Positions 17,796-26,964 of a DNA stretch of 64,000 bases are shown one piece after another; within the stretch, counting starts at the first letter, position 1, and every line of letters begins with the position of its first letter. Both the position numbers and the translations under genes were made by a program. The DNA comes from Pseudarthrobacter sp. NamB4 (GTDB lineage: Bacteria; Actinomycetota; Actinomycetes; Actinomycetales; Micrococcaceae): NCBI RefSeq assembly GCF_005796185.1, contig NZ_VAHM01000018.1, forward strand, positions 1 through 64,000, given 5' to 3'. The notes under the pieces are model-generated. The model worked only from the letters and a program-made list of their open reading frames with translations. It was not told the DNA's origin and ran no database searches.

Positions 17796-18962
17796 ATGAA
17801 GGTTGCAAAACTCGTCGCCGCCGCTGCACTGGCGTCGACCTTTGTCCTCCCGACGGCCTTGCCCGCGATGGCAGGCCAGGATGGCAAGCCGCAGCCCCCC
17901 GGCCTTGCAAAGCAGGACACCCTGCGCTGGGCCGCCCCCAAGGACGTCCGGATCGGCACGGCAGTTGCCGGCGGCGGGCACCACGACACCATGCCCTACG
18001 CCAACCCGTTCACCTCTGATGCCCAGTACCGCCAAGTGCTGGCAGCGGAATTCAGTTCCGTCTCCCCTGAGAACCAGGCGAAGTGGGAGTTCATCCACCC
18101 GCAGCGGGACCAGTACCGGTTTGCGGAAATGGACGCCATCGTGGAATTTGCGCAGCAGAATGGACAGGTGGTGCGCGGCCACACGCTGTTCTGGCACAGC
18201 CAGAACCCCGCCTGGCTGGAGCAGGGGAACTTCAGCAAGGAGGAACTCCGTTCCATCCTCAAGGACCACATCACCACCGTGGTGGGACGGTACGCCGGCA
18301 AGATCCAGCAGTGGGATGTCGCCAACGAGATCTTCAACGGCGACGGAACGCTGCGCACCGCCGACAACATCTGGATCCGGGAGCTCGGGCCGGAAATCAT
18401 CGCCGATGCCTTCCGCTGGGCCCAGGAAGCCGACCCCAGCGCCAAGCTCTTTTTCAACGACTATGGCGTGGAAAGCATCAACCCCAAGAGCACGGCCTAC
18501 GTCGGCCTCATTTCGAAGCTCCTGGCCCAGGGAGTCAAGGTGGATGGCTTCGCCGTCCAGGGCCACCTGAGCACCCGTTATGGTTTCCCTGGGGACCTGC
18601 AGGCAAACCTTCAGCGTTTTGAAGACCTCGGCCTGGAAACGGCCGTCACTGAGATCGACGTCCGTATGGACGTTCCGGCCGGAACCAAGCCTACGGACGA
18701 GCAGCTGGCCAAGCAGGCGAGCTACTACCAGCGGGCCTTGGACGCATGCCTGAACGTTGAGGGATGCAAGTCCTTCACCATCTGGGGCTTCAACGACAAG
18801 TACTCCTGGGTGCCTGTCTTCTTCGGCGGCGAGGGCGAGGCAACAGTGATGTGGGAGGACTACACCCGCAAGCCTTCCTACTACGCACTGCAGTCCACCC
18901 TTGCGGCGGCAACCCCGGGCGGGGAACAGCGCTACAGCCAGCACCCGGCCTACCAGCGGTAA
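17796..18962 (+). CDS. Secreted GH10 endo-1,4-beta-xylanase
   Basis: Cleaves internal beta-1,4 bonds of xylan outside the cell. The 388-residue protein has a signal peptide ending near ALPAMA-G (residue 27) and a single GH10 barrel (about 50-370). The acid/base Glu178 is in WDVANE and the nucleophile Glu286 in TEIDVR; GHTLFWHSQNPAW is the substrate-binding segment. No carbohydrate-binding module is attached. AAAGGAG lies about ten bases before the ATG. Monocistronic, with a palindromic operator upstream and a strong terminator downstream. Confidence 0.96.
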   Translation: MKVAKLVAAAALASTFVLPTALPAMAGQDGKPQPPGLAKQDTLRWAAPKDVRIGTAVAGGGHHDTMPYANPFTSDAQYRQVLAAEFSSVSPENQAKWEFIHPQRDQYRFAEMDAIVEFAQQNGQVVRGHTLFWHSQNPAWLEQGNFSKEELRSILKDHITTVVGRYAGKIQQWDVANEIFNGDGTLRTADNIWIRELGPEIIADAFRWAQEADPSAKLFFNDYGVESINPKSTAYVGLISKLLAQGVKVDGFAVQGHLSTRYGFPGDLQANLQRFEDLGLETAVTEIDVRMDVPAGTKPTDEQLAKQASYYQRALDACLNVEGCKSFTIWGFNDKYSWVPVFFGGEGEATVMWEDYTRKPSYYALQSTLAAATPGGEQRYSQHPAYQR

Positions 18963-18983
18963 TAAGATCAACAGCAGATAGTC

Positions 18984-19017
18984 AAACGGCCCGGAACCTT
19001 CTGGTTCCGGGCCGTTT
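18984..19017. terminator. Bidirectional terminator between xylanase and aldose epimerase
   Basis: Perfect 15-base arms (18984-18998 and 19003-19017) with a 4-base loop; TTTT follows on the plus strand and TTTGACT on the minus strand. It serves two convergent genes. Confidence 0.92.
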
Positions 19018-19020
19018 TGT

Positions 19021-19932
19021 CTAACCCTCCAGCCCGTACACGCTGAAGGCGAGGGCATGCGACTGCCCGGGCTCCAGGACAACGAGGTCCTGCCCCGAAT
19101 TAAAAGCATCAGGCGGGCAGGTCATCGGCTCCACGGCAAGTCCTTTGCGGCCGCGCAGCTCACCCGAGTAGAGCTGCAGCCAAGGCGCCTGAGCAGTGGC
19201 CGACCGCACCACGGCTGAAAGCTGCAAGGCAGGGTTGCGCAGGGTGACGTCCCACTCCCCCTCGGGAAGATCGGTGAAGGCGTGGTCCAAGGACTGGGAG
19301 GCAATCTTCCGTGCCGCCGAAAAATCAAAGTCTGTTCCCTGGCTGTCAAGGAGTCCGGCAGGCCGCAGCTTCTCGTCCGTCAGGAGCACCTTGCGTGCCC
19401 GGAAGCCCAATTCGCAGTTGGAGATATCCTCGCCTCCTACCGTGACGTAGGGGTGGGAGCCGCAGCCATAGGGTGCCGGCGCCGTGCCGCAATTTCGGGC
19501 CTCAAGCTCAACCCCCAGCCCTGTGGCAGCGTCCAGCACGTAGGACGCCGAGAGGGCCAGCTGGAAGGGATAACCGGGTTCGCCCCGCAGGAGGTGCGTC
19601 AGGGTCACGGAGGCCGCAGAGCGCTGCTCCACCAGCCACTCGCTCCACAGTGCAAGCCCATGCAGGGCACTGCCGGTGGCTGCCTCGTTGACGGGCAGCT
19701 CATAGGACTGCCCGCCGAAGGCATAGGACCCGCCCGCCACCCGGTTCGGCCACGGCATGAGGGTCTTTCCCGCATATGCCGGGGGCAGCTCAGCGGCCGG
19801 GAAGGGAAGCACCAAGTCCTTGCCCTGGTACGAGAGGTGCTGCAGTCCCGCACCCACAGTAGTGACTGTTGCCGCATAGTCCCCCGCGTGGAGGGTGATG
19901 AGCTCACCGTTGGGGTTGGCGATAGGTGACAT
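19021..19932 (-). CDS. Aldose 1-epimerase family protein
   Basis: A mutarotase-like protein of 303 residues that would interconvert anomers of sugars released by the xylan enzymes. The family segments NRVAGGSY, SALHGLALW, YGCGSHPYVTVGG and GLAVEPMTCPPDAFN (with the catalytic Glu) are visible. The start at 19932 has AAAGGAA five bases upstream; an alternative ATG at 19965 overlaps the stop of the upstream regulator gene as TGATG and would add eleven residues. It is in an operon behind the LacI gene. Confidence 0.88.
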   Translation of the reverse strand: MSPIANPNGELITLHAGDYAATVTTVGAGLQHLSYQGKDLVLPFPAAELPPAYAGKTLMPWPNRVAGGSYAFGGQSYELPVNEAATGSALHGLALWSEWLVEQRSAASVTLTHLLRGEPGYPFQLALSASYVLDAATGLGVELEARNCGTAPAPYGCGSHPYVTVGGEDISNCELGFRARKVLLTDEKLRPAGLLDSQGTDFDFSAARKIASQSLDHAFTDLPEGEWDVTLRNPALQLSAVVRSATAQAPWLQLYSGELRGRKGLAVEPMTCPPDAFNSGQDLVVLEPGQSHALAFSVYGLEG

Positions 19933-19964
19933 CCGGTTCCTTTCAGGAGAGGTGTTGGTAGGCA

Positions 19965-20996
19965 TCAGCTGGCGGGCCCTGCGGTGCTTTGGCGGACAAC
20001 GAGCGATGTTGCAAGGTCGAGGCGCAGATTCTGCGGCCGCTCGCCTTCGCGCAGACGCAAGACCATCCGCGCCGCCTCTTCGGCCATCTCAATCAGGGGC
20101 TGGTGCACCGTGGTCAAGGCCGGGCTGGACCAGCGGGCCACCTGGAGGTCGTCGTATCCGACGATGGACAGCTGATCCGGAACGGACACTCCCAGCTGGC
20201 GGGCCGCATCGAGCACCCCGAGCGCCTGCAGGTCGCTGCCCGCGAAGATAGCACTGGGGCGGTCCTTCATCTGCAGCAGTTCCAGCGCGTGCGCGCGGCC
20301 GCCGTCAACCTGAAAGTCGCCGTACCTGATGAGCGAGCGGTCCAGCGGAATGCCCGCGGCGTTCAGGGCGGAGCTGTAGCCGTCGATCCGCGCCAGCGAG
20401 CACATCATGTCTTCCGGTCCCGAGATGGCGGCAATGCGCCTGTGCCCCAGTTCAATCAGGTGCCGGGTTGCCATCATTCCCCCCGCCCAGTTGGCTGAGC
20501 CGACCGACGGAACATCGGGGGCCGGGTCGCCGGCCGGGTCGATGATGGCGAAGGGAATGGAACGCGACTCCAGTTGCTGCCGGTACTCAAGCGGCAGGTC
20601 GGAAAATACCAGGACCACGCCAGCGGGGCGCCGCGCCATGACACCTTCCACCCAGCCGGCAGCCGGAGCTTTGCGGGTGCCGCTTTCCGTCAGCACCACG
20701 CTCAGGCCGTTGGCCTTGGCGACATTTTCGACGCCGCGGATGATCTCCAGAGCCCATGCGCTTTCAAGTTCGGGAAAAACGAGCTCCAGGAGCGCCGATT
20801 TCGAGGACGCATTCCTTCTTTTGTACCCGTGCTCCTCCAAAAGCTCCTCAACTTTCGTTCGCGTTTTCCGCGAAACATCTGACCGCCCGTTGAGGACCTT
20901 CGAGATGGTGGAGAGGGATACGCCCGCTTCCTCGGCCAGTTGGGCCAGGGTCACGCGCGTATCAGATGGGGAAACAGGGCTGGTCATGGACATCAT
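19965..20996 (-). CDS. LacI-family repressor of the xylo-oligosaccharide operon
   Basis: A 343-residue regulator with HTH RVTLAQLAEEAGVSLSTISK followed by hinge VLNGRSDVSRKTR, and a sugar-binding domain (about 65-340) containing SIVGYDDLQVARWSSPALTTV. It is divergent from the ABC importer and GH3 gene, the layout of bxlR-bxlEFGA loci in streptomycetes. Dyads with TATCGAAACT-TTCG sequence lie near both divergent starts. Start is uncertain: ATGs at 20996, 20993 and 20987 cluster, none with a clear ribosome site. It closely resembles the other LacI protein at 16579 and may be a paralogue. Confidence 0.9.
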   Translation of the reverse strand: MMSMTSPVSPSDTRVTLAQLAEEAGVSLSTISKVLNGRSDVSRKTRTKVEELLEEHGYKRRNASSKSALLELVFPELESAWALEIIRGVENVAKANGLSVVLTESGTRKAPAAGWVEGVMARRPAGVVLVFSDLPLEYRQQLESRSIPFAIIDPAGDPAPDVPSVGSANWAGGMMATRHLIELGHRRIAAISGPEDMMCSLARIDGYSSALNAAGIPLDRSLIRYGDFQVDGGRAHALELLQMKDRPSAIFAGSDLQALGVLDAARQLGVSVPDQLSIVGYDDLQVARWSSPALTTVHQPLIEMAEEAARMVLRLREGERPQNLRLDLATSLVVRQSTAGPAS

Positions 20997-21000
20997 GATA

Positions 21001-21015
21001 GCGAGAGTTTCGATA
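21001..21015. promoter_or_regulatory. LacI-type half of a repeated operator, regulator side
   Basis: Read on the minus strand TATCGAAACTCTCGC, matching the site at 21099-21114 on the plus strand. It lies immediately in front of the lacI-type gene, suggesting autoregulation. Confidence 0.5.
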
Positions 21016-21040
21016 AATGTAACGCAACTTAGCGGAAGTC

Positions 21041-21069
21041 TTGCGCGTGGCCCACGGCACACCTAGACT
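21041..21069 (+). promoter_or_regulatory. Promoter of the sugar importer operon
   Basis: TTGCGC (21041-21046), a 17-base spacer and TAGACT (21064-21069). The operator dyads lie just downstream. Confidence 0.45.
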
Positions 21070-21082
21070 GTGATCCGTAAAA

Positions 21083-21114
21083 CAACTTTCGATCTAGGTA
21101 TCGAAACTTTCGAG
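21083..21114. promoter_or_regulatory. Operator of the sugar importer operon
   Basis: AACTTTCGAT (21083-21092) and TATCGAAACTTTCGAG (21099-21114) form overlapping dyads between the promoter and the lipoprotein start. The second matches the site next to the divergent lacI-type gene. Confidence 0.6.
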
Positions 21115-21126
21115 AGGCGTTCAAGG

Positions 21127-22425
21127 ATGAACAAGCATGGATGGGTGGCCCGCAGCCTTGCAGGCGGCGCGGCTTTGGCCCTCGGCCTGACTATGGCCGG
21201 ATGCTCAGGAGGGAACGGCGCAGCCAGCCGGCCCGAAAATGAAATTCACATCGCGATGTACGGCGACGCTGGCAACACCGTCGAGCAAAAGATCATCGAC
21301 ACGTTCAATGCAACATCTGAGGTCAAGGTTGTCCTGGACAAGATTCCGGGCGCCGAGTACCAGTCCAAACTGCAGACCATTATCGACACGCCCACGGCTC
21401 CGGACATCTTCTTCAACTGGGGTGGCGGCAGCATCAAGAACTTCGTTGATGCCGACCTGCTCCTCCCGCTCGATGACTTCATCAAGGAAGATCCGCAGCT
21501 GAAGGACGCCTTCCTGCCGTCTGTCTTTGAGACCGCAGTCATTGACGACAAGGCCTATGGCATCCCCATGCGTGGAACGCAGCCAGTCATGCTCTTCAAT
21601 AACTCCAAGGTGCTTGCCGATGCAGGCATTGCCAACCCTCCCGCCACATGGGACGAACTCCTCGAGGACGTCAAGATCCTCAAGGACAAGGGCATCACCC
21701 CAATCGCCCTGGGCGGCGCGGACCGTTGGCCTACCCTGATGTGGGTTGAGTACGTCTACGACCGGGTGGCCGGTGAAGGCCTGTTCCAGAAAGCCCTGGA
21801 GGGTGACACCAGCGTTTGGGAGTCGGAGGAAAGCCGCAAGGCCCTGGGCATGCTCCGTGACCTGATTGACGCAGGAGCGTTCGGCACGAACTTTGATTCC
21901 GTGAAGTTCACCGACGGCGGTTCACCCGCCCTTCTTGCCAGTGGCAAGGCGGGCTTTGAGCTGATGGGCTCGTGGGAGTACTCCACGCAGCAGAGCAGCG
22001 ACCCTGCGTTCGCCGCCGAGGTGCTGGGCTACAGCGAGTTCCCCAAGATCGAAGGCGGGCTCGGTGACGAGGACAACCTGGTGGGCAACACCAACAACTT
22101 CTACTCAGTGCACAAGAACACGCGCTACCCGGAAGCCGTGCGCGACTTCCTTAAGCTCATGTACTCGGACCAGTTCGTGCAGGAACAGGTGGGCATCGGA
22201 AACCTGCCCACCACCAACAACACGGAAAAGTTCCTCGACAAGGCAGCAGACCCTGAGTACGCCAAGTACCAGTTCAACCTGGTGAAGGAAGCCCCGTCCT
22301 TCCAGCTCTCCTGGGACCAGGCCTACCCGCCGGAAGCAACTGTCACCATCCACACCGCCGTCGCCCAGTTCTTCAGCGGACAGATCGACGAAGACGGCTT
22401 CATCAAGGCCATGCAGAGCCTTTAG
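21127..22425 (+). CDS. ABC sugar importer, solute-binding lipoprotein
   Basis: A 432-residue extracellular binding protein (CUT1 type). The N-terminus has a lipoprotein signal with lipobox LTMAGC (Cys near residue 26). Family features such as NWGGGSIKNFVDADLLLPLDD and YGIPMRGTQPVMLFNN fit oligosaccharide-binding proteins. The gene begins the operon with two permeases and a GH3 enzyme and no ATPase, so it must share a genome-wide MsiK-like ATPase. ATG at 21127 follows GAGAGG. By context the ligand is a xylo-oligosaccharide, which is inference. Confidence 0.93.
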   Translation: MNKHGWVARSLAGGAALALGLTMAGCSGGNGAASRPENEIHIAMYGDAGNTVEQKIIDTFNATSEVKVVLDKIPGAEYQSKLQTIIDTPTAPDIFFNWGGGSIKNFVDADLLLPLDDFIKEDPQLKDAFLPSVFETAVIDDKAYGIPMRGTQPVMLFNNSKVLADAGIANPPATWDELLEDVKILKDKGITPIALGGADRWPTLMWVEYVYDRVAGEGLFQKALEGDTSVWESEESRKALGMLRDLIDAGAFGTNFDSVKFTDGGSPALLASGKAGFELMGSWEYSTQQSSDPAFAAEVLGYSEFPKIEGGLGDEDNLVGNTNNFYSVHKNTRYPEAVRDFLKLMYSDQFVQEQVGIGNLPTTNNTEKFLDKAADPEYAKYQFNLVKEAPSFQLSWDQAYPPEATVTIHTAVAQFFSGQIDEDGFIKAMQSL

Positions 22426-22434
22426 GAAACAACT

Positions 22435-23388
22435 ATGACGACGACGCTTGCACCACGCAGGCGCCCGGCACGCCAGGGTGGCCCCGCTGAGGGCCGCCCT
22501 GCGAGCCGGGGCGGCTCCTCCGTGGGCCGCCCCGGCTTTGTCTGGGCCCTTCCTGCCAGCATTTTCTTTGCACTTTTCGCGCTGGTCCCGCTCCTGGCGG
22601 TGGCCGCGCTCTCCTTCACCAGCTGGAGCGGCCTTGGCGACCCGAAGTTCGTCGGGCTCAAGAACTGGGAAGCCCTCTTCGAGGACCCGGTCATGCTCCA
22701 GAGCCTGTGGCTCAGCCTGCTGTTCATCGTGCTCGGCATCGTCACGCAGACCCCGCTCAGCATTCTGCTCGGCGTCTGGGCTGCCGGGAACCAGAGGAAC
22801 CGCGCGATCCTCAGCGCCATCTACTTTGTTCCGCTCCTGCTGTCCTCAGCCGCCATTTCCGTTCTGTGGCGGGCACTGCTGGACCCCAACTTCGGAATTC
22901 CCGGCCAGATGTCCTGGCTGTTTGGAGACGGCAATGTCCTCGGCACGCAAACCGGTGCCATCGCGGTGCTGATCTTCGTGGGCATGTGGCAGTTCACGCC
23001 GTTCCACACCCTGATCTACCAGGGTGCCGCCCGGCAGATCCCGCCTGTCCTGTACCAGGCTGCTTCAATCGACGGTGCCGGCACCGTCCGGCAGTTCTTC
23101 AGCATCACGCTGCCGCAGCTGAAGAACAGCATCATCACCTCGGTGATCCTCATGGTGGTCGGCGGCCTGACCACCTTTGAAACCGTCCTCATCCTGACCA
23201 ACGGCGGCCCGGGAACCGGTACCACCATCACCGCCTTCCACATGTACCAGGAAGCCTTCCGGCGGTTCGATTTCGGCACCGGCAGCGCCATTGCGCTGGT
23301 ACTCGTGGTCATCTCCACGGCCATCTCCTTCGCTGTGGTCCGCCTCTCGGGTTACGACAAGATGCGCAGTTCCCTGGAGGGGCTCTAA
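22435..23388 (+). CDS. ABC sugar importer, MalF-type permease
   Basis: A 317-residue inner-membrane protein with six spans after a basic, proline-rich N-terminus of about 30 residues. The EAA cytoplasmic loop is present (YQAASIDGAGTVRQFFSITL). ATG is ten bases after the binding-protein stop with AGGAAA between, and its TAA directly abuts the ATG of the next permease. It pairs with the following gene to form the translocation channel. Confidence 0.94.
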   Translation: MTTTLAPRRRPARQGGPAEGRPASRGGSSVGRPGFVWALPASIFFALFALVPLLAVAALSFTSWSGLGDPKFVGLKNWEALFEDPVMLQSLWLSLLFIVLGIVTQTPLSILLGVWAAGNQRNRAILSAIYFVPLLLSSAAISVLWRALLDPNFGIPGQMSWLFGDGNVLGTQTGAIAVLIFVGMWQFTPFHTLIYQGAARQIPPVLYQAASIDGAGTVRQFFSITLPQLKNSIITSVILMVVGGLTTFETVLILTNGGPGTGTTITAFHMYQEAFRRFDFGTGSAIALVLVVISTAISFAVVRLSGYDKMRSSLEGL

Positions 23389-24207
23389 ATGAAAACACGT
23401 CCGAATTACCTCGCCGGCATCGGAGCCTTCATCTGGCTGGGCATCGTGGCGGTTCCGCTGTACGTGATGCTGTCCGCGACCTTCCAGACGCGTGCCGGGT
23501 TCGGCGACAACGGGCCGCTGTCCCTGCCCACCACGTTCACCCTCCAGAACTATGTGGATGCCGTCACCAGCGGTTTTGGCCGCTACTTCCTGAACACCAT
23601 CATCGTCACGGTCGGCGTGGTGGGGCTCGTCCTGCTGTTGGTGCCGCCGCTGAGCTACGCGATTGTCCGCAGCCAGAGCCGGGCCGCTTCAGCCATCTTC
23701 CGCCTGTTCCTGCTGGGCCTTGCCATCCCGGCCCAGGCCGTCATCGTTCCCGTGTTCTACCTCATTAACACTGTGGGCCTCTATGACAACCTGTTGGGCG
23801 TTATCCTCCCCACCGCGGCCTTTGCCCTGCCGATCTGCACCATCATCCTGAGCGGGACCATGCGGGACATCACGCCTGAGCTCTATGAAGCCATGGCAAT
23901 GGACGGCGCAACCCCCGCCCGTTCCTTCCTGCGCCTGGTCCTGCCACTGTCCAAGGGCGGCCTGTCCACCATTGCCGTGTTCTCGGCGCTCCAGGCCTGG
24001 AACGGCTTTCTCTTCCCGCTGATCCTGACCCAGTCCGAGTCCACCCGGGTGGTCACGCTTGGCCTGTTCAACTTCCAGACCCAATTCGGTATCAACATCC
24101 CCGGCCTCCTGGCCGCTGTGACCCTGTCCATGGTGCCCGTACTCCTCGTCTACCTCTTCGCGCGCCGCGCGCTTGTCCAGGGCCTCATGGGCGCTGGCGG
24201 AAAGTAA
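23389..24207 (+). CDS. ABC sugar importer, MalG-type permease
   Basis: A 272-residue inner-membrane permease with six spans and the EAA loop YEAMAMDGATPARSFLRLVL. It starts directly at the end of the MalF-type gene (TAAATG), so translation is coupled, and ends two bases before the GH3 gene. Confidence 0.94.
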   Translation: MKTRPNYLAGIGAFIWLGIVAVPLYVMLSATFQTRAGFGDNGPLSLPTTFTLQNYVDAVTSGFGRYFLNTIIVTVGVVGLVLLLVPPLSYAIVRSQSRAASAIFRLFLLGLAIPAQAVIVPVFYLINTVGLYDNLLGVILPTAAFALPICTIILSGTMRDITPELYEAMAMDGATPARSFLRLVLPLSKGGLSTIAVFSALQAWNGFLFPLILTQSESTRVVTLGLFNFQTQFGINIPGLLAAVTLSMVPVLLVYLFARRALVQGLMGAGGK

Positions 24208-24209
24208 TC

Positions 24210-26573
24210 ATGACCGAAACCACGACCCACAGCGCCCCGTGGCGCGACACCGCGGCCACGGCCCAAGAACGTGCGCACAGCCTCATTGACGCCATGACCC
24301 TCCGGGAGAAGACAGGCCAGCTCTTTGGAGTTTGGGTTGGCGCCTCCACCGAAGGCGGAGAAGTGGCGCCCCACCAGAATGAGATGAACCCTCCCGTCGA
24401 CCTGGATGAAATCCTGCCGAACGGCCTGGGACAGCTGACGAGGCCGTTCGGGACCGCGCCCGTCGACCCGGCGCTCGGCGCGCTGTCGCTCCAGCGGACC
24501 CAGCAGCGCATCGCCGCAGCCAACCGTTTCGGTATCCCCGCTCTGGTGCATGAAGAATGCCTGGCAGGCTTTGCCACGTGGCAGGCCACCGCCTACCCCG
24601 TACCACTGGCCTGGGGCGCCACGTTCAACCCGGAACTCGTCCGCACCATGGGCGCCGCGATCGGCAAGGACATGCGCTCCGTGGGCGTGCACCAGGGCCT
24701 CGCGCCCGTGCTCGACGTCGTGCGTGACGCCCGCTGGGGGCGGGTGGAGGAAACCATCGGCGAGGACCCCTACCTGATCGGCACCCTGGCCACCGCCTAC
24801 ATCCAGGGGCTGGAGAGCAGCGGCATCATCGCCACGCTGAAGCACTTCGTGGGCTACTCCGCCTCCAAGGCCGGCCGGAACCTGGCACCGGTGTCCGTTG
24901 GCGCCCGGGAGCAGGCCGATGTCCTGCTCCCGCCCTTCGAAATGGCCGTCCGTGAGTCCGGCGTCCGCTCGGTGATGCACGCGTACACGGACATGGATGG
25001 CGTCCCCACAGCCGCCGACGCCTCCCTGCTCACCGGTCTCCTCCGCGACACCTGGGGTTTCAGCGGCACTGTTGTGGCCGACTACTTCGGCATCGCCTTC
25101 CTGAAGAACCTCCACGGCGTCGCCGGTTCCCTCGGTGAAGCCGCAGCCGCCGCGCTGGCCGCGGGCGTCGACGTCGAACTCCCCACCGTGCACGCCTTCG
25201 GCGAGCACCTCATCGCGGAGATCGAGGCAGGGCGCCTGCCGGAAAGCATGGTGGACCGCGCGCTGCACCGGGTGCTGGTGCAGAAGATCGAACTGGGCCT
25301 GCTGGACGAGGGCTGGTCGGCGGTTCCGCCTGCCCTGGAGAGCGCCAACACGCAGGACAGTGCGCGCCTGGAAGGCAGCATCACGCTCGATACCGTGACC
25401 AACCGGAAACTGGCAGCCCGGATCGCCGAGGAATCGATCATCCTGGCCAGCAACAACGGCATCCTGCCGCTGCAGAACCCGGCCCGTATCGCCGTCGTTG
25501 GGCCCAACGCGGACAACACCCAGGCCTTCCTGGGCTGCTACTCCTTCCCCGCGCACGTGGGCGGACAGCACCCGGACGTTCCGGTCGGCATCGAGCTGCC
25601 CACCGTAGCTGAAGCCCTTCGGGCCGAGTTCCCGGGCAGCGCCATCTCCGTCACCGCCGGCTGCTCGGTGGACGGCACCTCGACGGAGGGATTTGGCGAC
25701 GCCGTTGCTGCCGCCGGCGAAGCGGACGTCGTGGTCGCCGTCCTGGGCGACCGGGCAGGACTCTTCGGAAGGGGAACCAGCGGCGAAGGCTGCGACGTGG
25801 AATCCCTGGTGCTTCCCGGCGTCCAGCAGCAACTGCTGGACCGGCTGATCCAGACCGGCAAGCCCGTGGTGCTGGTGCTCCTTACCGGCCGCCCGTACGC
25901 TGTGGGCTCCGCCGCCGAAGAAGCCGCCGCAATCGTCCAGGCATTCTTCCCCGGCGAGGAGGGCGGTCCTGCCGTAACCAAGGTCCTCAGCGGCCGCGTG
26001 AACCCCAGCGGCCGGCTGCCTGTCAGCATCCCTGCCCGGCCGGGCGCGCAGCCCTCCACCTACCTGGCCTCCCGGCTGGCCAAGGCCAGCAGCGTCTCCA
26101 ACATCGATCCAGCCGCTGCCTACCCGTTCGGTCACGGCCTTAGCTACACCACTTTCGAGTGGAGCGGGCTGTCAGTGGACGGACCCGCAGCCATCCCCAC
26201 GGACGGCGAAGCAAAGGCCAGCATCGCCGTCACCAACACCGGTGACCGGGCAGGAACGGAACTGGTCCAGCTGTACCTCCACGATCCCGTGGCGTCGGTT
26301 GTCCGGCCCGAGCAGCGGCTCGTCGGATATGCCCGCGTTCCCCTCGAGCCGGGTGAATCCGCCCGCGTTGCCTTCACGGTACCGGCCGACGTCGCATCCT
26401 TCACGGGACGGGACGGCCGCCGGATCGTCGAACCAGGCGACCTCGAACTCGGCTTCGGCGCCTCCAGCGGAGACATCCGCCTGAAGGCGACGGTCGCCCT
26501 CACTGGAGAAACCCGAGTGGTGGACCACAGCCGCAGGCTGCACTGCGGCGTCGAGGTAACACCCGGTACCTGA
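24210..26573 (+). CDS. GH3 beta-glycosidase, probable intracellular beta-xylosidase
   Basis: A 787-residue enzyme with the three-domain GH3 plan: TIM barrel (about 20-370), alpha/beta sandwich (about 410-640) and a fibronectin-III-like C-terminal domain (about 690-770). The nucleophile is Asp291 in VVADYFGI; KHFVGYSASKAGRN forms the substrate pocket. No signal peptide is present, so it acts on imported oligosaccharides. It closes the importer operon, two bases after the second permease. Its place matches BxlA in streptomycete xylobiose operons; beta-glucosidase activity remains possible. Confidence 0.93.
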   Translation: MTETTTHSAPWRDTAATAQERAHSLIDAMTLREKTGQLFGVWVGASTEGGEVAPHQNEMNPPVDLDEILPNGLGQLTRPFGTAPVDPALGALSLQRTQQRIAAANRFGIPALVHEECLAGFATWQATAYPVPLAWGATFNPELVRTMGAAIGKDMRSVGVHQGLAPVLDVVRDARWGRVEETIGEDPYLIGTLATAYIQGLESSGIIATLKHFVGYSASKAGRNLAPVSVGAREQADVLLPPFEMAVRESGVRSVMHAYTDMDGVPTAADASLLTGLLRDTWGFSGTVVADYFGIAFLKNLHGVAGSLGEAAAAALAAGVDVELPTVHAFGEHLIAEIEAGRLPESMVDRALHRVLVQKIELGLLDEGWSAVPPALESANTQDSARLEGSITLDTVTNRKLAARIAEESIILASNNGILPLQNPARIAVVGPNADNTQAFLGCYSFPAHVGGQHPDVPVGIELPTVAEALRAEFPGSAISVTAGCSVDGTSTEGFGDAVAAAGEADVVVAVLGDRAGLFGRGTSGEGCDVESLVLPGVQQQLLDRLIQTGKPVVLVLLTGRPYAVGSAAEEAAAIVQAFFPGEEGGPAVTKVLSGRVNPSGRLPVSIPARPGAQPSTYLASRLAKASSVSNIDPAAAYPFGHGLSYTTFEWSGLSVDGPAAIPTDGEAKASIAVTNTGDRAGTELVQLYLHDPVASVVRPEQRLVGYARVPLEPGESARVAFTVPADVASFTGRDGRRIVEPGDLELGFGASSGDIRLKATVALTGETRVVDHSRRLHCGVEVTPGT

Positions 26574-26584
26574 ACCTGACATCC

Positions 26585-26614
26585 CGGCCGGGGCGCCCTT
26601 CCGGCGCCCCGGCC
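26585..26614 (+). terminator. Hairpin after the GH3 gene
   Basis: CGGCCGGGGCGCC pairs with GGCGCCCCGGCCG across a loop of a few bases. No T-run follows, as is usual for many actinobacterial terminators. Confidence 0.65.
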
Positions 26615-26674
26615 GGCCGCCCTCCACTTTCTATTGCGCAGCCCCCAGCAGATCCACGAGCGAAAGGACACCAG

Positions 26675-26902
26675 ATGGACAGCGCCCCGCATCGCCTGAC
26701 CGTTTCTGCAACGACCCGCTCAGAGGCGGATGAGAAGCTCAATGCCTCGGTCCGGCAGCTCCGCGCCCTCGCCATGGAAAACCCCACCAGGGGTATTCTC
26801 GTGACAAAGTGGGGTGCCGGGCATTTCACGGTCGAACTCAGCGACCAGGTGCCCTATGGGCAGACATGGGAATCCGTAAAACACGTGGACTCCGCCAGTT
26901 GA
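26675..26902 (+). CDS. Small conserved hypothetical protein
   Basis: A 75-residue soluble protein (MDSAPHRLTVSATTRSEAD...). AAAGGA lies seven bases before the ATG and the codon use matches the neighbours, so it is likely real. The segment RGILVTKWGAGHFTVELSDQVPYG looks like a small beta-rich fold common in Arthrobacter hypotheticals. No function can be given. It stands alone between the GH3 gene and an MFS pump. Confidence 0.7.
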   Translation: MDSAPHRLTVSATTRSEADEKLNASVRQLRALAMENPTRGILVTKWGAGHFTVELSDQVPYGQTWESVKHVDSAS

Positions 26903-26964
26903 ACCGCTCAAGCCACGCGGCGGACCCCCACCATCAGTGCTTCCATACGAGTTAGGTTTGCCGC

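Noticed and set aside
24150..26135. 661-codon frame antisense to the GH3 gene
   Set aside because: Shadow frame; His/Gly/Val-rich low-information translation, no start signal, whereas the GH3 protein is complete.
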